A stretch of DNA of 64,000 nt, taken from an uncultured Eubacteriales bacterium. GTDB lineage: Bacteria; Bacillota; Clostridia; Oscillospirales; Acutalibacteraceae. Made by a program: the position numbers and the translations under genes. Positions 30,605 to 39,858 of this stretch are shown one piece after another (position 1 is the stretch's first letter; each line of letters starts with the position of its first letter). The stretch is from the NCBI GenBank assembly GCA_934552855.1, contig CAKTEU010000005.1, forward strand, positions 1 through 64,000, written 5' to 3'. The notes beneath the pieces were generated by a model. The model was not told where the DNA came from. It saw only the letters and a program-made list of their open reading frames with translations, and did no database searches.

Positions 30605-31924
30605 TCATTCGATTTTTCCGACTTTTTTCCAAAGTGCATTGGCCTTTTTAACCCATTCGGGAAGCTTTTCCGGTGAATCGGGATAGTTCATGTACAAGGT
30701 TTTGAGAGCAGCACCCAAAATCACCCCTGAAATCACCGCAGAAATCGTCTTTTTGGAGATATTCTTCTTTGCAACCGCAGAAGTAATGCCGACAATAACG
30801 TCTTTAATATCTTTAACGCTAACCTTTTCTCCGTCAAGGAACGTCTTGTTAAAAATGATTCCATTTGCAAAGCAATATTCAATTTCACTGTCCATAGCCT
30901 TAACAACTTTTGTGAGAAAGGCTCTTACAAAAGAAAAATCGGCCCCCTGCTTTCGATTATACTCTCGATTTATCTTCCAAAGTGCTTCTTTTGAAACATC
31001 GTTGCTTTTGAGAGCCTTGTCAAGCACATCTATGGCAATATCCATCATCACCATACTGCTTGTAACGCCTTCGCCGCAGTCGGGTTTTGTTAGGCAGCCG
31101 GCATCGCCGGTCACAATAAAATTATCGGCAACAAGCGAATACGGCGGTCGGCGATAAGGTGTGGTTCCCTTTTCGGTTCGAAGTAATGTAAATTTCCCTT
31201 TTGATGTGTTTTCATCAAGTTTTGCAGATGCTTCTTCGGCACTTGCAAAACTCTTTGTTGCACCGGTACCGATAATCTTTTCGGTATCATCCATTGAAAA
31301 TGGAGCGTACCACGATTTTGTATTAAGCCAAAAATTGTTTATTTGTGGCTTATCAAACTTTGCATAGCGCAAAATTACATAGAACATATCTTCATCTTTG
31401 AGCTCAAAATTTTCAATACCGTAACCGTTCGGCAATGCACATCTACCGGCGGCACGGCTGCCGGAACAATCAATAACAACTTTTCCCGAAATCTCTTTAA
31501 TGCCTTCGGACGTTTCATACCTTACACCGGAAATTCTGCCCTTTTTAAAAACAAACTCTTTAAATTTTGCACCATACTCAATTTCTGCACCGGATTCAAC
31601 AGCGTCATGCACCATTAAAGCAACATATTCGTGCATATGCAAACCAACAATTTCACTGGTGGTTGGAACTATATATTTATTTGACGGCGATGAAAAATGA
31701 TTATCTGTAAATTCAAATGCCCATGCACCATCGCCTTCTTTTACCTGCGGAATATCAAAAGTTTTTAAATCTGTCTTAGTCACATGAAAAATATCCATTC
31801 TTGTTCCGAGTTTTTCTTTTGTAAGCGCTTCAAGCATAATTACGCTGTAACCTTTTGATGCCATCTTCTTTGCGAAATAAGCTCCGGATGTGGCTGCACC
31901 GATAATAATAACGTCATAGTTCAT
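30605..31924 (-). CDS. FAD-dependent oxidoreductase, geranylgeranyl-reductase-like
   Basis: The 439-residue protein opens with the FAD-binding strand DVIIIGAATSGAYFAKKMA (a variant of GxGxxG) and has VVIDCSGSRAAG in the middle and VTGDAGCLTKPDCGEGVTSS, the second FAD motif with the conserved GDA. These are features of the geranylgeranyl reductase/FixC class, which reduce isoprenoid double bonds or pass electrons. The substrate is not evident. The C-terminal 120 residues are helical. GAGAGGG precedes the ATG. It is a single-gene unit between the tRNA and dinB. Confidence 0.75.
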   Translation of the reverse strand: MNYDVIIIGAATSGAYFAKKMASKGYSVIMLEALTKEKLGTRMDIFHVTKTDLKTFDIPQVKEGDGAWAFEFTDNHFSSPSNKYIVPTTSEIVGLHMHEYVALMVHDAVESGAEIEYGAKFKEFVFKKGRISGVRYETSEGIKEISGKVVIDCSGSRAAGRCALPNGYGIENFELKDEDMFYVILRYAKFDKPQINNFWLNTKSWYAPFSMDDTEKIIGTGATKSFASAEEASAKLDENTSKGKFTLLRTEKGTTPYRRPPYSLVADNFIVTGDAGCLTKPDCGEGVTSSMVMMDIAIDVLDKALKSNDVSKEALWKINREYNRKQGADFSFVRAFLTKVVKAMDSEIEYCFANGIIFNKTFLDGEKVSVKDIKDVIVGITSAVAKKNISKKTISAVISGVILGAALKTLYMNYPDSPEKLPEWVKKANALWKKVGKIE

Positions 31925-32132
31925 AGTAAATTCCCTCTCTTATATATGAATTTTAAGTTTTCGCACTGCTGTACTTTGCAAATTACAACTGTTAAGTATA
32001 CTCGTAATTATATATTATTGTATTGATTTTTAAATGTCAAGTTTTTTCGGATTATAACAAATTTTTTCGCATTTTTGCGAATTTTTGCTCCTATTACAAA
32101 TTTTTCAGCTTTAAAAAATCATTATTTTGCCC

Positions 32133-32161
32133 TTTACAAATGCAGAATATTATGATATCAT
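32133..32161 (+). promoter_or_regulatory. Promoter of dinB
   Basis: TTTACA, 17-base spacer, TATCAT; the LexA box starts 7 bases after the -10 box. Confidence 0.75.
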
Positions 32162-32167
32162 TTTATT

Positions 32168-32181
32168 CGAACAAATGTTCG
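32168..32181. promoter_or_regulatory. LexA (SOS) operator
   Basis: CGAACAAATGTTCG fits the Bacillus/Clostridium LexA consensus CGAACN4GTTCG exactly and is palindromic. It sits at the start site of the dinB promoter, where LexA would block transcription. Confidence 0.9.
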
Positions 32182-32196
32182 AAAGAGGGTACTGCT

Positions 32197-33438
32197 ATGT
32201 CAAAACGAGTTATTCTTCATTGCGATCTCAACAACTTTTTTGCTTCGGTTGAATGTTTAAGTCATCCGGAATACAGAGACGTTCCGATGGCGGTTTGCGG
32301 AAGCATTGAAGATCGTCACGGAATTGTTCTTGCAAAAAATGAAAAAGCAAAAAAATTCGGCGTAAAAACTGCCGAAGCAATATGGGAAGCGCAAATAAAA
32401 TGTCCTGAACTTGTTATTGCTCCTCCGCATTACGATGAATATGTCAAATATTCAAAACTTGTTCGCTCAATATATGAAGAATATACCGACAAAGTTGAAC
32501 CGTTCGGCATGGATGAATGTTGGCTTGATGTTTCGGGCAGCACATTGATTTTTGGAAACGGAAAACAAATAGCCGATATAATCAGAAAACGTGTAAAAAA
32601 AGAAACCGGACTCACCATCTCCGCCGGTGTGAGCTTTAACAAAGTTTTTGCAAAACTTGCTTCCGACATGAAGAAGCCGGATGCCGTAACGGTGATTGAT
32701 GCCGAACATTTTCGTGAATTGGTCTGGAAGCTGCCCGCCGATGATATGATAGGAGTCGGAAAATCAACAAAGAAAAGGCTTGACTCTATCGGAATTTACA
32801 CCATAGGCGACCTTGCAAAAACCGATCCGTCAATACTCAAACTTGTTTTTGGAAAATCAGGCGAACAGCTTCGGTGCTTTGCCGCCGGAAAAGACAACTC
32901 CCCCGTTCTTTCAAAAAATGAGATTCCTCCGGCAAAAAGCGTTGGCCGAAGTGTTACCTGTGCCTGTGATCTTAAAAACACAGATGAGGTTTCTTCCGTT
33001 ATGCTTTATCTCACCGGAAAAGTTGCGACTTCTTTAAGAGAGAATCACGCAATGGCAACGTCCGTTCAGATTCACATCCGCGATGAAAATTTAATTGTTC
33101 GGGAATGCCAAGCATCGCTTTCACAGCCCACAAGAATTGTTGAAATGCTTTTTTCATTAGGCATGGAACTTTTTTCAAAAACATGGAACTGGGATAAGAA
33201 TGTGCGTTCAATCGGAATACGTGCATGCTCTCTTGTTCCGGAAGACTGTTTTTCGCAATACAATCTTTTTTACAGCGGCTTGCGTTATGATAAGCTTGAA
33301 AAACTTGAATCAAAGGTTTTTGACATCTGTAACAAGTATGGAAAAAACGCAATTTTCAGGGCTTCAACAATGAGTCTTGCCGTTTTGAAAAAAGAAAATT
33401 TAGGAATGGTTGATGTTCGCTATATGGCGAAAAACTGA
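32197..33438 (+). CDS. dinB: DNA polymerase IV (Y-family)
   Basis: DinB is an error-prone polymerase that bypasses damaged bases. The 413-residue protein starts MSKRVILHCDLNNFFASVE with the first metal-binding Asp; DECWLD carries the second acidic pair. The helix-hairpin-helix (IGVGKSTKKRLDSIGIYTIG) and the little-finger domain follow. ATG at 32197 has GAGGGT upstream; the frame to 32023 runs through the promoter. The LexA box shows induction by DNA damage. Confidence 0.93.
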   Translation: MSKRVILHCDLNNFFASVECLSHPEYRDVPMAVCGSIEDRHGIVLAKNEKAKKFGVKTAEAIWEAQIKCPELVIAPPHYDEYVKYSKLVRSIYEEYTDKVEPFGMDECWLDVSGSTLIFGNGKQIADIIRKRVKKETGLTISAGVSFNKVFAKLASDMKKPDAVTVIDAEHFRELVWKLPADDMIGVGKSTKKRLDSIGIYTIGDLAKTDPSILKLVFGKSGEQLRCFAAGKDNSPVLSKNEIPPAKSVGRSVTCACDLKNTDEVSSVMLYLTGKVATSLRENHAMATSVQIHIRDENLIVRECQASLSQPTRIVEMLFSLGMELFSKTWNWDKNVRSIGIRACSLVPEDCFSQYNLFYSGLRYDKLEKLESKVFDICNKYGKNAIFRASTMSLAVLKKENLGMVDVRYMAKN

Positions 33439-33791
33439 GTTATTTTATAAAAGATTTTGTGAAAATATATACTTTTGAATAGATATGTGATAAAATAGAA
33501 CCGTAATATTATTACCGGGAGGCTAACAACAAAAAAACAAGCGGTTGCTCGGTCGAAGGGGATGTGCTTGCCATTATCGGCAAATATAACCTCGTACCCA
33601 AGGATTTGCTTTTAAAATTGCAAAAGCCGTCAAAATCTTTTGATTAATGTTGATAGCTATTCATCTCAATGTAATAATTCTGCAAAGTTTCAAAAAAGGA
33701 AACTTTTTCTTCTTTGAATAGGGTACAATAATCATTCAGTAAATGTCCGTACGAAAAAAAATAGCAATATAAAACTGCCGGAGGGTAAGCA
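33439..33791 (+). other. 353-base spacer without a clear gene
   Basis: GGGAGG at about 33519 is followed by an open frame (reading GCSVEGDVLAIIGKYNLVPK) that ends at about 33646 but has no start codon at the right distance. A weak hairpin (AAAGTTTC / GAAACTTT plus T, 33684-33706) could end the dinB transcript. A promoter-like TACAAT lies at about 33723. I see no convincing gene or known RNA. Confidence 0.4.
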
Positions 33792-35261
33792 ATGGTTTTT
33801 TCAAATTTATTCTTCGTTTACTTTTTCTTTCCGCTAAATCTTATCTGCTACTTTTTTGCAAAAGATTTGAAGCAAAAGAACCTTGTCATGCTGATTTTTT
33901 CACTCTTCTTTTATGCGTGGGGTGAACCAAAATATGTCTTTCTTTTGGTCTTTGAATGCTTTGCTGACTGGCTTTTTGCACTTGGAATTGAAAAGTTCAG
34001 AAACACAAAAAAAGCAAAGTTCCTTTTAATCGGTGCCTGCATTGTTGATTTGGGACTAATCGGAATTTTTAAGTATCTGACATTTATTCTGACAAATTTC
34101 AAAGCAATAACGGGAGTACCGGAAACAATTCCTCAAATTGCATTGCCGATAGGCATCTCATTTTATACTTTTCAACTTCTTTCATATGTTATTGACGTTT
34201 ATAAAGGCGAAACCGAAGCGCAAAAAAAGTTTTGGTATGTGCTTTTATATGCAAGCCTTTTTCATCAGTGTATTGCGGGACCGATTGTCCGTTACAGCGA
34301 TGTTTGCTATGAAATTGAAAACCGAAAAACAAACCTTAGCGAAATTTCAAAAGGCATCAGCCGCTTTGCAATAGGACTCGGAAAAAAGGCACTTTTGGCA
34401 AATGTTTGCGGCTCGCTTGCGGACACAGTTCTGCTTTCGGATTCTGCACTTTCCGTCACAGCGGATCTTCAAAAAAACATTGCAATTCTTTCAAGCCGAC
34501 CCGTCCTCGGCCTTTGGCTCGGAATGATTTTTTACATGCTTCAGATTTATCTTGACTTTTCCGCCTATTCCGACATGGCAATAGGCATGGGTCAGATGGT
34601 CGGTTTCCATTACAAGGAAAATTTCAATTATCCGTACTGTTCAAAAAGCGTCGGCGAATTTTGGCGCAGATGGCACATTTCACTTGGAACATTTTTCCGT
34701 GATTATGTCTATATACCTCTCGGCGGAAGCCGCAAGGGACTTTCAAAAACAATTATTAACACATTCATCGTTTGGGCACTTACGGGGCTTTGGCACGGAG
34801 CAAGCTGGAATTTTGTTCTTTGGGGACTTTACTTTTTCATATTCTTGACGATGGAAAGGCTATTCCTTCTTGAAAAGCTTCAAAAAGCTCCCGGTTGGGT
34901 ATCACATATTTATCTGTTGTTTGTTTCACTTTTCGGCTGGATAATTTTCCGCTTTCAAAGCGTTTCTGCCGGATTAACCGTTTTCAAGGGTATGTTTGGG
35001 CTTTGCGGCAACGGCTTTACAAATTACGAAATAAATGCGCTTTTTAAAAACAACATTGTCTTTCTTCTTGTTGCGGCATTTGCCTGCACACCGATTATGA
35101 AAAACATCGGAAGACTCATCAACAAAAAGGCTCGTCACAATGCCGAAACGGCACTTTTCAATGTAGTTCGCAAAATAGCCGTTCCTCTTGCGCTTTTAAT
35201 CCTTTCAACCTTTTCATTGGTCGGAGACAGTTATAATCCGTTCCTTTATTTCCAATTTTAA
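33792..35261 (+). CDS. MBOAT membrane O-acyltransferase (AlgI/DltB-like)
   Basis: The 489-residue protein has about ten hydrophobic membrane segments. It shows the family's core: LDFSAYSDMAIGMGQMVGFH, the tract NFNYPYCSKSVGEFWRRWHI with SLGTFFRDYVYIPLGGSRKG, and the catalytic His in LTGLWHGASWNFVLWG. These proteins move acetyl groups across the membrane to an extracytoplasmic partner that modifies a polysaccharide. The gene is followed after 18 bases by a DHHW protein, the expected partner. GGAGGG precedes the ATG. Confidence 0.92.
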   Translation: MVFSNLFFVYFFFPLNLICYFFAKDLKQKNLVMLIFSLFFYAWGEPKYVFLLVFECFADWLFALGIEKFRNTKKAKFLLIGACIVDLGLIGIFKYLTFILTNFKAITGVPETIPQIALPIGISFYTFQLLSYVIDVYKGETEAQKKFWYVLLYASLFHQCIAGPIVRYSDVCYEIENRKTNLSEISKGISRFAIGLGKKALLANVCGSLADTVLLSDSALSVTADLQKNIAILSSRPVLGLWLGMIFYMLQIYLDFSAYSDMAIGMGQMVGFHYKENFNYPYCSKSVGEFWRRWHISLGTFFRDYVYIPLGGSRKGLSKTIINTFIVWALTGLWHGASWNFVLWGLYFFIFLTMERLFLLEKLQKAPGWVSHIYLLFVSLFGWIIFRFQSVSAGLTVFKGMFGLCGNGFTNYEINALFKNNIVFLLVAAFACTPIMKNIGRLINKKARHNAETALFNVVRKIAVPLALLILSTFSLVGDSYNPFLYFQF

Positions 35262-35279
35262 AGGAAGGAGTGATTGATT

Positions 35280-36623
35280 ATGAAAAAACATAAGCACAGC
35301 AAAAAGTACATCAAAGCAGTCAAAAAAAGTGTAAAACTTTACAAAGTCATTCTTCCTTGTGCATTTGTCGGAATGCTTATCCTCGGTCTTTTTGTTTCCC
35401 TTTTGATTCCGCTTCGTCCGAAGTTTTCTGAAAACGAAAAACGTGAACTTGCAAAATTTCCGTCGTTCAGTTTTTCTTCACTTGCTGACGGAAGCTTCTT
35501 TCGCGGCATTGATTCTTGGTTTTCCGATACATTCCCGTTTAGAGAAGCAATGATTTCTGCAAACGAGAAGCTTGAAAATTTGCGTGGTTTCGGTGACAGA
35601 ATCTACGGACTTAACAATGAAGTCAACAACATTTCCGTTCCGTCCGATAACAATAGTACTTCCGACAGCACAACGGAAAACACAACCGAAGAAGAAAAAG
35701 AGCCTACCGTTCCCGATCAGCTCGGTGAAGTTATTCAAAAACTTTCAAATATTGTTGTAATCGGTGATGCGGGTTATGAATACTGTTCGTTTAATCAGGA
35801 AGTTGCGGATAAATACGCTTCTATAGTCAATAAAACGGCGCAAAAACTTTCCGGGAAAACAAAGGTATATTCAATGCTTGTTCCGACGAGCACAGACATC
35901 ACAATGTCGGATTCCGTCCGAAAAGATATCAACACCTGCGATCAAAAAGAAGCAATGGATTATATCTACGGAAAAATGTCCGCTTCTGTAACACCGGTTA
36001 ACATCTATAAAGCACTTCGCATGCACCGTGACGAATACATTTACTTTCGCACTGACCACCACTGGACGGCGCTCGGAGCATATTATGCATATGAAGAATT
36101 TGCAAAAGTAAAAAACATTAAAGCGATTGCCCTTGACAGATTTGAAAAGAAAAGCTTTGGCGAATTCCTCGGCTCGTTCTATACCAACACAAACAGCAGC
36201 ACAATGAAAAAAAATCCCGATGAACTTGTTGCGTATATGCCGCCTTATAAAACAAAGCTTCAATTCACTCAACCCGACGGCCGGGTCATTGACTGGTACC
36301 TTGTCAATGACGTTTCGTCTTATCCGGTTTCGCAAAAATACAGTGCGTTCACCGCTGCCGACAATCCGTACACCGTCATTGAAAACAAATCCCGTGAAAA
36401 AGGAAAAACCTGCGTAATCATCAAAGAAAGCTTTGCAAACGCCGTTATTCCGTATATGGTTTATAACTATAAAAAGGTTTATGTTGTCGATTACAGATAT
36501 TACAAGCAAGGTTTTGTTAATCTTGCAAATGAGGTTGGAGCTGATGACGTAATTTTTATCAATAATATGTCCGCCGTCAGAACTGACAGTCTCATCAGCC
36601 GAATGGAAGCCATTGCGGTTTAG
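35280..36623 (+). CDS. DHHW-family (AlgJ/AlgX-like) O-acetylation partner
   Basis: The 447-residue protein has a basic N-terminus, one membrane segment (about 20-45) and an extracellular domain. The family motif YFRTDHHWTALGAYYAY is present, as in AlgJ/AlgX-type SGNH-like acetyltransferases. A Ser/Thr/Glu-rich linker lies near residues 120-145. With the MBOAT gene just upstream it should place acetyl groups on a cell-wall or exported polysaccharide; the target is unknown. ATG at 35280 follows GGAGTGATTGATT; the frame from 35274 starts with TTG. Confidence 0.85.
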   Translation: MKKHKHSKKYIKAVKKSVKLYKVILPCAFVGMLILGLFVSLLIPLRPKFSENEKRELAKFPSFSFSSLADGSFFRGIDSWFSDTFPFREAMISANEKLENLRGFGDRIYGLNNEVNNISVPSDNNSTSDSTTENTTEEEKEPTVPDQLGEVIQKLSNIVVIGDAGYEYCSFNQEVADKYASIVNKTAQKLSGKTKVYSMLVPTSTDITMSDSVRKDINTCDQKEAMDYIYGKMSASVTPVNIYKALRMHRDEYIYFRTDHHWTALGAYYAYEEFAKVKNIKAIALDRFEKKSFGEFLGSFYTNTNSSTMKKNPDELVAYMPPYKTKLQFTQPDGRVIDWYLVNDVSSYPVSQKYSAFTAADNPYTVIENKSREKGKTCVIIKESFANAVIPYMVYNYKKVYVVDYRYYKQGFVNLANEVGADDVIFINNMSAVRTDSLISRMEAIAV

Positions 36624-36653
36624 ATTCATTATTATTTTGAGAGGTATATAGCA

Positions 36654-36956
36654 ATGATCAGACACGTTGTAATGTGGAAATTCAAACCCTTTGCCGAAGG
36701 CAAAACCAAAGAGGAAAACCTTCTTCTTGTTAAAAACGCACTTGAAGCCCTGCCCGAAAAAATTGATTTTCTTCGCTCAATGGAAGTTAACCTTAATGTT
36801 AATCCGAAAGAGTCAATGTTTGATGCGGTATTGCTCAGCGAATTTGATACGCTTGATGACGTTTTAAAATATAGGGAGCATCCTGAGCACAAAAAGATTT
36901 CTTCTTATGTTGCCCTTGTTCGTAAAGCAAGAGCAAGTGTGGATTATGAATTTTAA
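36654..36956 (+). CDS. Dabb-family stress-responsive barrel protein
   Basis: The 100-residue protein fits the Dabb (dimeric alpha-beta barrel) family: it begins MIRHVVMWKFKP with the conserved His and Lys, and has DAVLLSEFDTLDDVLKYREH and HKKIS. Some members are cyclases or monooxygenases; most have no known role. GAGAGG precedes the ATG. It lies 30 bases after the DHHW gene and may be on the same transcript, with a terminator directly after. Confidence 0.85.
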   Translation: MIRHVVMWKFKPFAEGKTKEENLLLVKNALEALPEKIDFLRSMEVNLNVNPKESMFDAVLLSEFDTLDDVLKYREHPEHKKISSYVALVRKARASVDYEF

Positions 36957-36962
36957 CTATGT

Positions 36963-36990
36963 AAAAGGGGTTGCAAGCGCAGCCCCTTTT
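36963..36990 (+). terminator. Terminator after the Dabb gene
   Basis: AAAAGGGG-TTGCAAGCGCA-CCCCTTTT type hairpin ending in TTTTGT. Confidence 0.75.
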
Positions 36991-37041
36991 GTAATATATG
37001 TTTTATCAATGAGCCGCACCGCAGGAGCAGTACGGTTATAT

Positions 37042-37128
37042 CTGCCGACCGGCCGAACACATAAAAATAAAGGAGATTTTTTCGCTGTGAGCGATGGGTT
37101 TGGCCGTGCTCAGCCGATCGGTAGTTAC
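37042..37128 (-). other. Structured 3' region of the lipoprotein gene
   Basis: Bases 37042-37060 and 37110-37128 form a 19-base imperfect inverted repeat. In minus-strand RNA the mismatches turn into G-U pairs (15 standard pairs, 3 G-U, 1 mismatch), so the structure suits the minus strand. No T-run follows closely. Confidence 0.4.
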
Positions 37129-37134
37129 CTAAAA

Positions 37135-38973
37135 TTACTTGAGCACCGTTCCATCGGCAAGAGTGATTGTATAGCTGTTAAAGTTGATTGTTCCGTTGTT
37201 TTCAAGGCTTGTAAGCGTGCAGTTTCCGGTAAGATTCCAGGTTGAGCCGCTTTCAACGGTTACAACTGCGTTATCGGAAACGGCAGTTCCGCTTTGGGCA
37301 TTATCGACAATATTGATTGTGCCGGTAAATTCGCTGTTTCCTTTGAGCGTCATGTTAAGAGTTGAAATTGAATCGACAACAATGCTGCCGGAAAGCGTTT
37401 GAGCGTCGGCGGTAAATTCAACCTGTGCGCCGTTGCTTCCTGCTGTTCCCCAACCGTGAGAAGCAGAATTTCCGCAGATGTTCATAAGATATGCATCGGA
37501 GTCTTTATTGTTAAGTGTCACATCGAAAAGAGTGATTACACTATGAGTATTTGTGATATAGAACATATCGCCATTCTTTGAAGTAAGCGAACCGCCGGTC
37601 ATTGAAAACGTCGATGTTCCGACATCGGCATCGCCGGACATTGACTGATAAATCATGACGTTGTGAACGTTTTCATCGGAACTTGAGCCTTTTGTGTCGC
37701 TCATATTTCCAGCAACGTCACAGTTTTCAAGTGTTATTGAGTTTTTTCCTTCAATAACAAGTGCTTCGGAATTGTTAGCGGTGAGCGTTGCATTTTTTAC
37801 GGTAATGTTTGCCGTTGAATAAACAGCCGGCGAATTATAGCCGTTACTTGTATATGTGCCTTTGCTGACATTTACCGTTCCGCCGCCACGGTCAGAACGG
37901 ATTGCAGCCGAGGAATTGCCGGAGGTTTCAACAGTAAGGTCTTCTGCGTTTGTTGTTCCGCCGCCCGTGGTCTGAATACCGCCGGAGTTATCGGCAGTTG
38001 TTGTGATTTTTGACAAGGAGATGTTTACCGTTGTTCCGCTTCCGTAACTGAAAACGCCATTTCCGTTTTGCGCCGAAGAACTCACCGTTGTGTTTTTGAT
38101 TGTGACGGTTGCTCCGTTCGTTGCAAGCAACGCGGCATTCATACCGTAAAAATCACCGTCTTCGGTATTTGAAGTTGCACCGGCACTTTTATTAACGACA
38201 ATATTTTCAAGAGTAACCTTTGCAGAATCAACACGAAGTGCATTTTCATCATCACCGGCTGATTCATAGGTTTTTCCGCTGTATTCACCATCTGTATCGA
38301 TTATATTTGCACTTTCGCCCTGGGTAACTTCACCCGAGCCACCAAACGAACCCGGTGTGCTGCCCTGTCCGCCGCCGATAGACACCACCTCAACTTCAGA
38401 AGCAAAATTGCTGTCGTCAAAGGTGATTTTCAAAATATCGTCAGCTTTGATATCGCTCACGGTTATTGTTTCGGAATTCTTCTTGATTGCTGCGGTTGAA
38501 AGGTCAATCGTTGCGGTTTCGTCGCCCGCCGTGAATGACTGTCTGCCCGGAGCACCCAAAGGAGCAGAGCCGCCGTTTTCGCCCACAGGCTTTTCGGGCG
38601 GTGTACCTTGGGAATCGCTCAAAGATTCGCCCGACGGCTTTTCCGGCGGTGTTTGGGAGTTGTTGCCGCTTGAGGATTCACTGCTTGTATTTACATCATC
38701 GCTCGGCATTTCGCCTGCTTCGCCGGATGGCATTTCGGGAGGCGTTTCATTTTCGGTGAGCGTACCGATTTGAATTTTTACAACCGAATCGTTTATTTCC
38801 GTGACCTTTCCGGTAATTGTTGTTCCGGAAAAATCCTTGCTCGACGCATCGACAAGGTTTTCCGATGATGACACCGCTTCTGAAAGTTTTGTGTCTGTTT
38901 TTGCGTTGCAGGCAGCCATTGAAAGTGCCATTGCCGACGCACATATTACTGATAATAATTTCTTTGTTTTCAT
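37135..38973 (-). CDS. Beta-helix lipoprotein, possibly carbohydrate-binding
   Basis: The 612-residue protein has a lipoprotein signal (MKTKKLLSVICASAMALSMA followed by the lipobox Cys in AACNAK). Residues about 35-130 are a Pro/Ser/Glu-rich linker with repeated TPPEKPSGE-like units. From about 190 on, short strands rich in Asn, Thr and Ser (VTIKNTTVSSSAQNGNG, IQTTGGGTTNAEDLTVE) repeat as in right-handed parallel beta-helices, such as the Cthe_2159-type carbohydrate-binding family. That match is from pattern only. AAGGAGG precedes ATG at 38973. The divergent two-component system beside it may regulate it. Confidence 0.72.
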   Translation of the reverse strand: MKTKKLLSVICASAMALSMAACNAKTDTKLSEAVSSSENLVDASSKDFSGTTITGKVTEINDSVVKIQIGTLTENETPPEMPSGEAGEMPSDDVNTSSESSSGNNSQTPPEKPSGESLSDSQGTPPEKPVGENGGSAPLGAPGRQSFTAGDETATIDLSTAAIKKNSETITVSDIKADDILKITFDDSNFASEVEVVSIGGGQGSTPGSFGGSGEVTQGESANIIDTDGEYSGKTYESAGDDENALRVDSAKVTLENIVVNKSAGATSNTEDGDFYGMNAALLATNGATVTIKNTTVSSSAQNGNGVFSYGSGTTVNISLSKITTTADNSGGIQTTGGGTTNAEDLTVETSGNSSAAIRSDRGGGTVNVSKGTYTSNGYNSPAVYSTANITVKNATLTANNSEALVIEGKNSITLENCDVAGNMSDTKGSSSDENVHNVMIYQSMSGDADVGTSTFSMTGGSLTSKNGDMFYITNTHSVITLFDVTLNNKDSDAYLMNICGNSASHGWGTAGSNGAQVEFTADAQTLSGSIVVDSISTLNMTLKGNSEFTGTINIVDNAQSGTAVSDNAVVTVESGSTWNLTGNCTLTSLENNGTINFNSYTITLADGTVLK

Positions 38974-39162
38974 GTTTAAGACCTCCTTGTTTGATCTTGA
39001 GCACATGATATACTGCGCCGCTAAAGCTTTGCTAAAGGATAAAAAGTTTTTTCCTTTAAGAAGCCTTTAGGTTGTGTACATAACATATAAGTGAAAAACA
39101 AACTGGAATTAAGCGGTTGATTTTTCATTGAAAATCAATTAAAATATTTTAGGGTGATATAT

Positions 39163-39837
39163 ATGCGTTTACTTGTTGCGGAAGACGAAGTTGACCTTGC
39201 AGAGGCTTTAACAGTCTTTTTTGAAAAAAATCAATTCTCTGTTGATGCCGTACATGACGGTTTTTCCGCCTATGATTACGCTTCATGCGGAAATTATGAC
39301 GGAATTATATTGGATGTAATGATGCCGAAGATGAACGGAATTGAAGTTTTGCAAAAACTTCGTGCCGAAGGAATTACCACACCCATTATGATGCTCACGG
39401 CAAAAGGACAAAAAAACGACCGCATAACCGGTTTTAACGCCGGTGCGGACGATTATCTTCCAAAACCTTTTGAGCCGGACGAGCTTATCTGCCGAGTACG
39501 AGCGATGCTTCGAAGAAAGGAAGAGTATAAACCGACAGTTCTTTCTTTCGGCGATCTTTCATTTAATTGCGGAAACGGTATTCTTGAATGCGGTACAAAG
39601 GCAATCAGATTAAGCGGTCGTGAATTTCAGGTTATGGAAATGCTTATGCAGTCTCCGAAAATAGTTTTTTCTGCCGACAGAATTATGGAGCGCATTTGGG
39701 GCTGGGACAGCGATGCCGAAATCAATGTTGTTTGGGTGCATATTTCTAATCTTCGCAAGAAACTTGCTTCAATCGGTTCAACCGTTGCAATCAAAGCAAA
39801 CCGGGGCCTCGGCTATGCGTTGGTAAGTGCTGACTGA
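39163..39837 (+). CDS. Two-component response regulator, OmpR family
   Basis: The 224-residue protein has a receiver domain (VAEDEVDLAEAL acidic pair, phospho-acceptor Asp in GIILDVMMPKMNG, Lys in YLPKPFEPDE) and a winged-helix DNA-binding domain (LSGREFQVMEMLM, WGWDSDAEINVVWVHISNLR). ATG at 39163 follows AGGGTG. The histidine kinase gene starts 21 bases after it. The divergent lipoprotein gene is a natural target, with 189 bases of shared promoter region, but this is inference. Confidence 0.93.
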   Translation: MRLLVAEDEVDLAEALTVFFEKNQFSVDAVHDGFSAYDYASCGNYDGIILDVMMPKMNGIEVLQKLRAEGITTPIMMLTAKGQKNDRITGFNAGADDYLPKPFEPDELICRVRAMLRRKEEYKPTVLSFGDLSFNCGNGILECGTKAIRLSGREFQVMEMLMQSPKIVFSADRIMERIWGWDSDAEINVVWVHISNLRKKLASIGSTVAIKANRGLGYALVSAD

Positions 39838-39858
39838 CCAATGTGCGGAGGGTGAAAA

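Noticed and set aside
33519..33646. Open frame in the dinB-MBOAT spacer (contains SVEGDVLAIIGKYNLVPK) after GGGAGG
   Set aside because: No start codon at the right distance from the ribosome site; an in-frame GTG is only 2 bases from a poor site. It might be a decayed gene but cannot be supported.
37087..37245. Plus-strand frame of about 52 codons starting GTG with AAAGGAG upstream, running antisense into the lipoprotein gene
   Set aside because: It overlaps the conserved 3' end of the lipoprotein gene and the hairpin arms. The composition is atypical and no terminator or conservation sign supports it.
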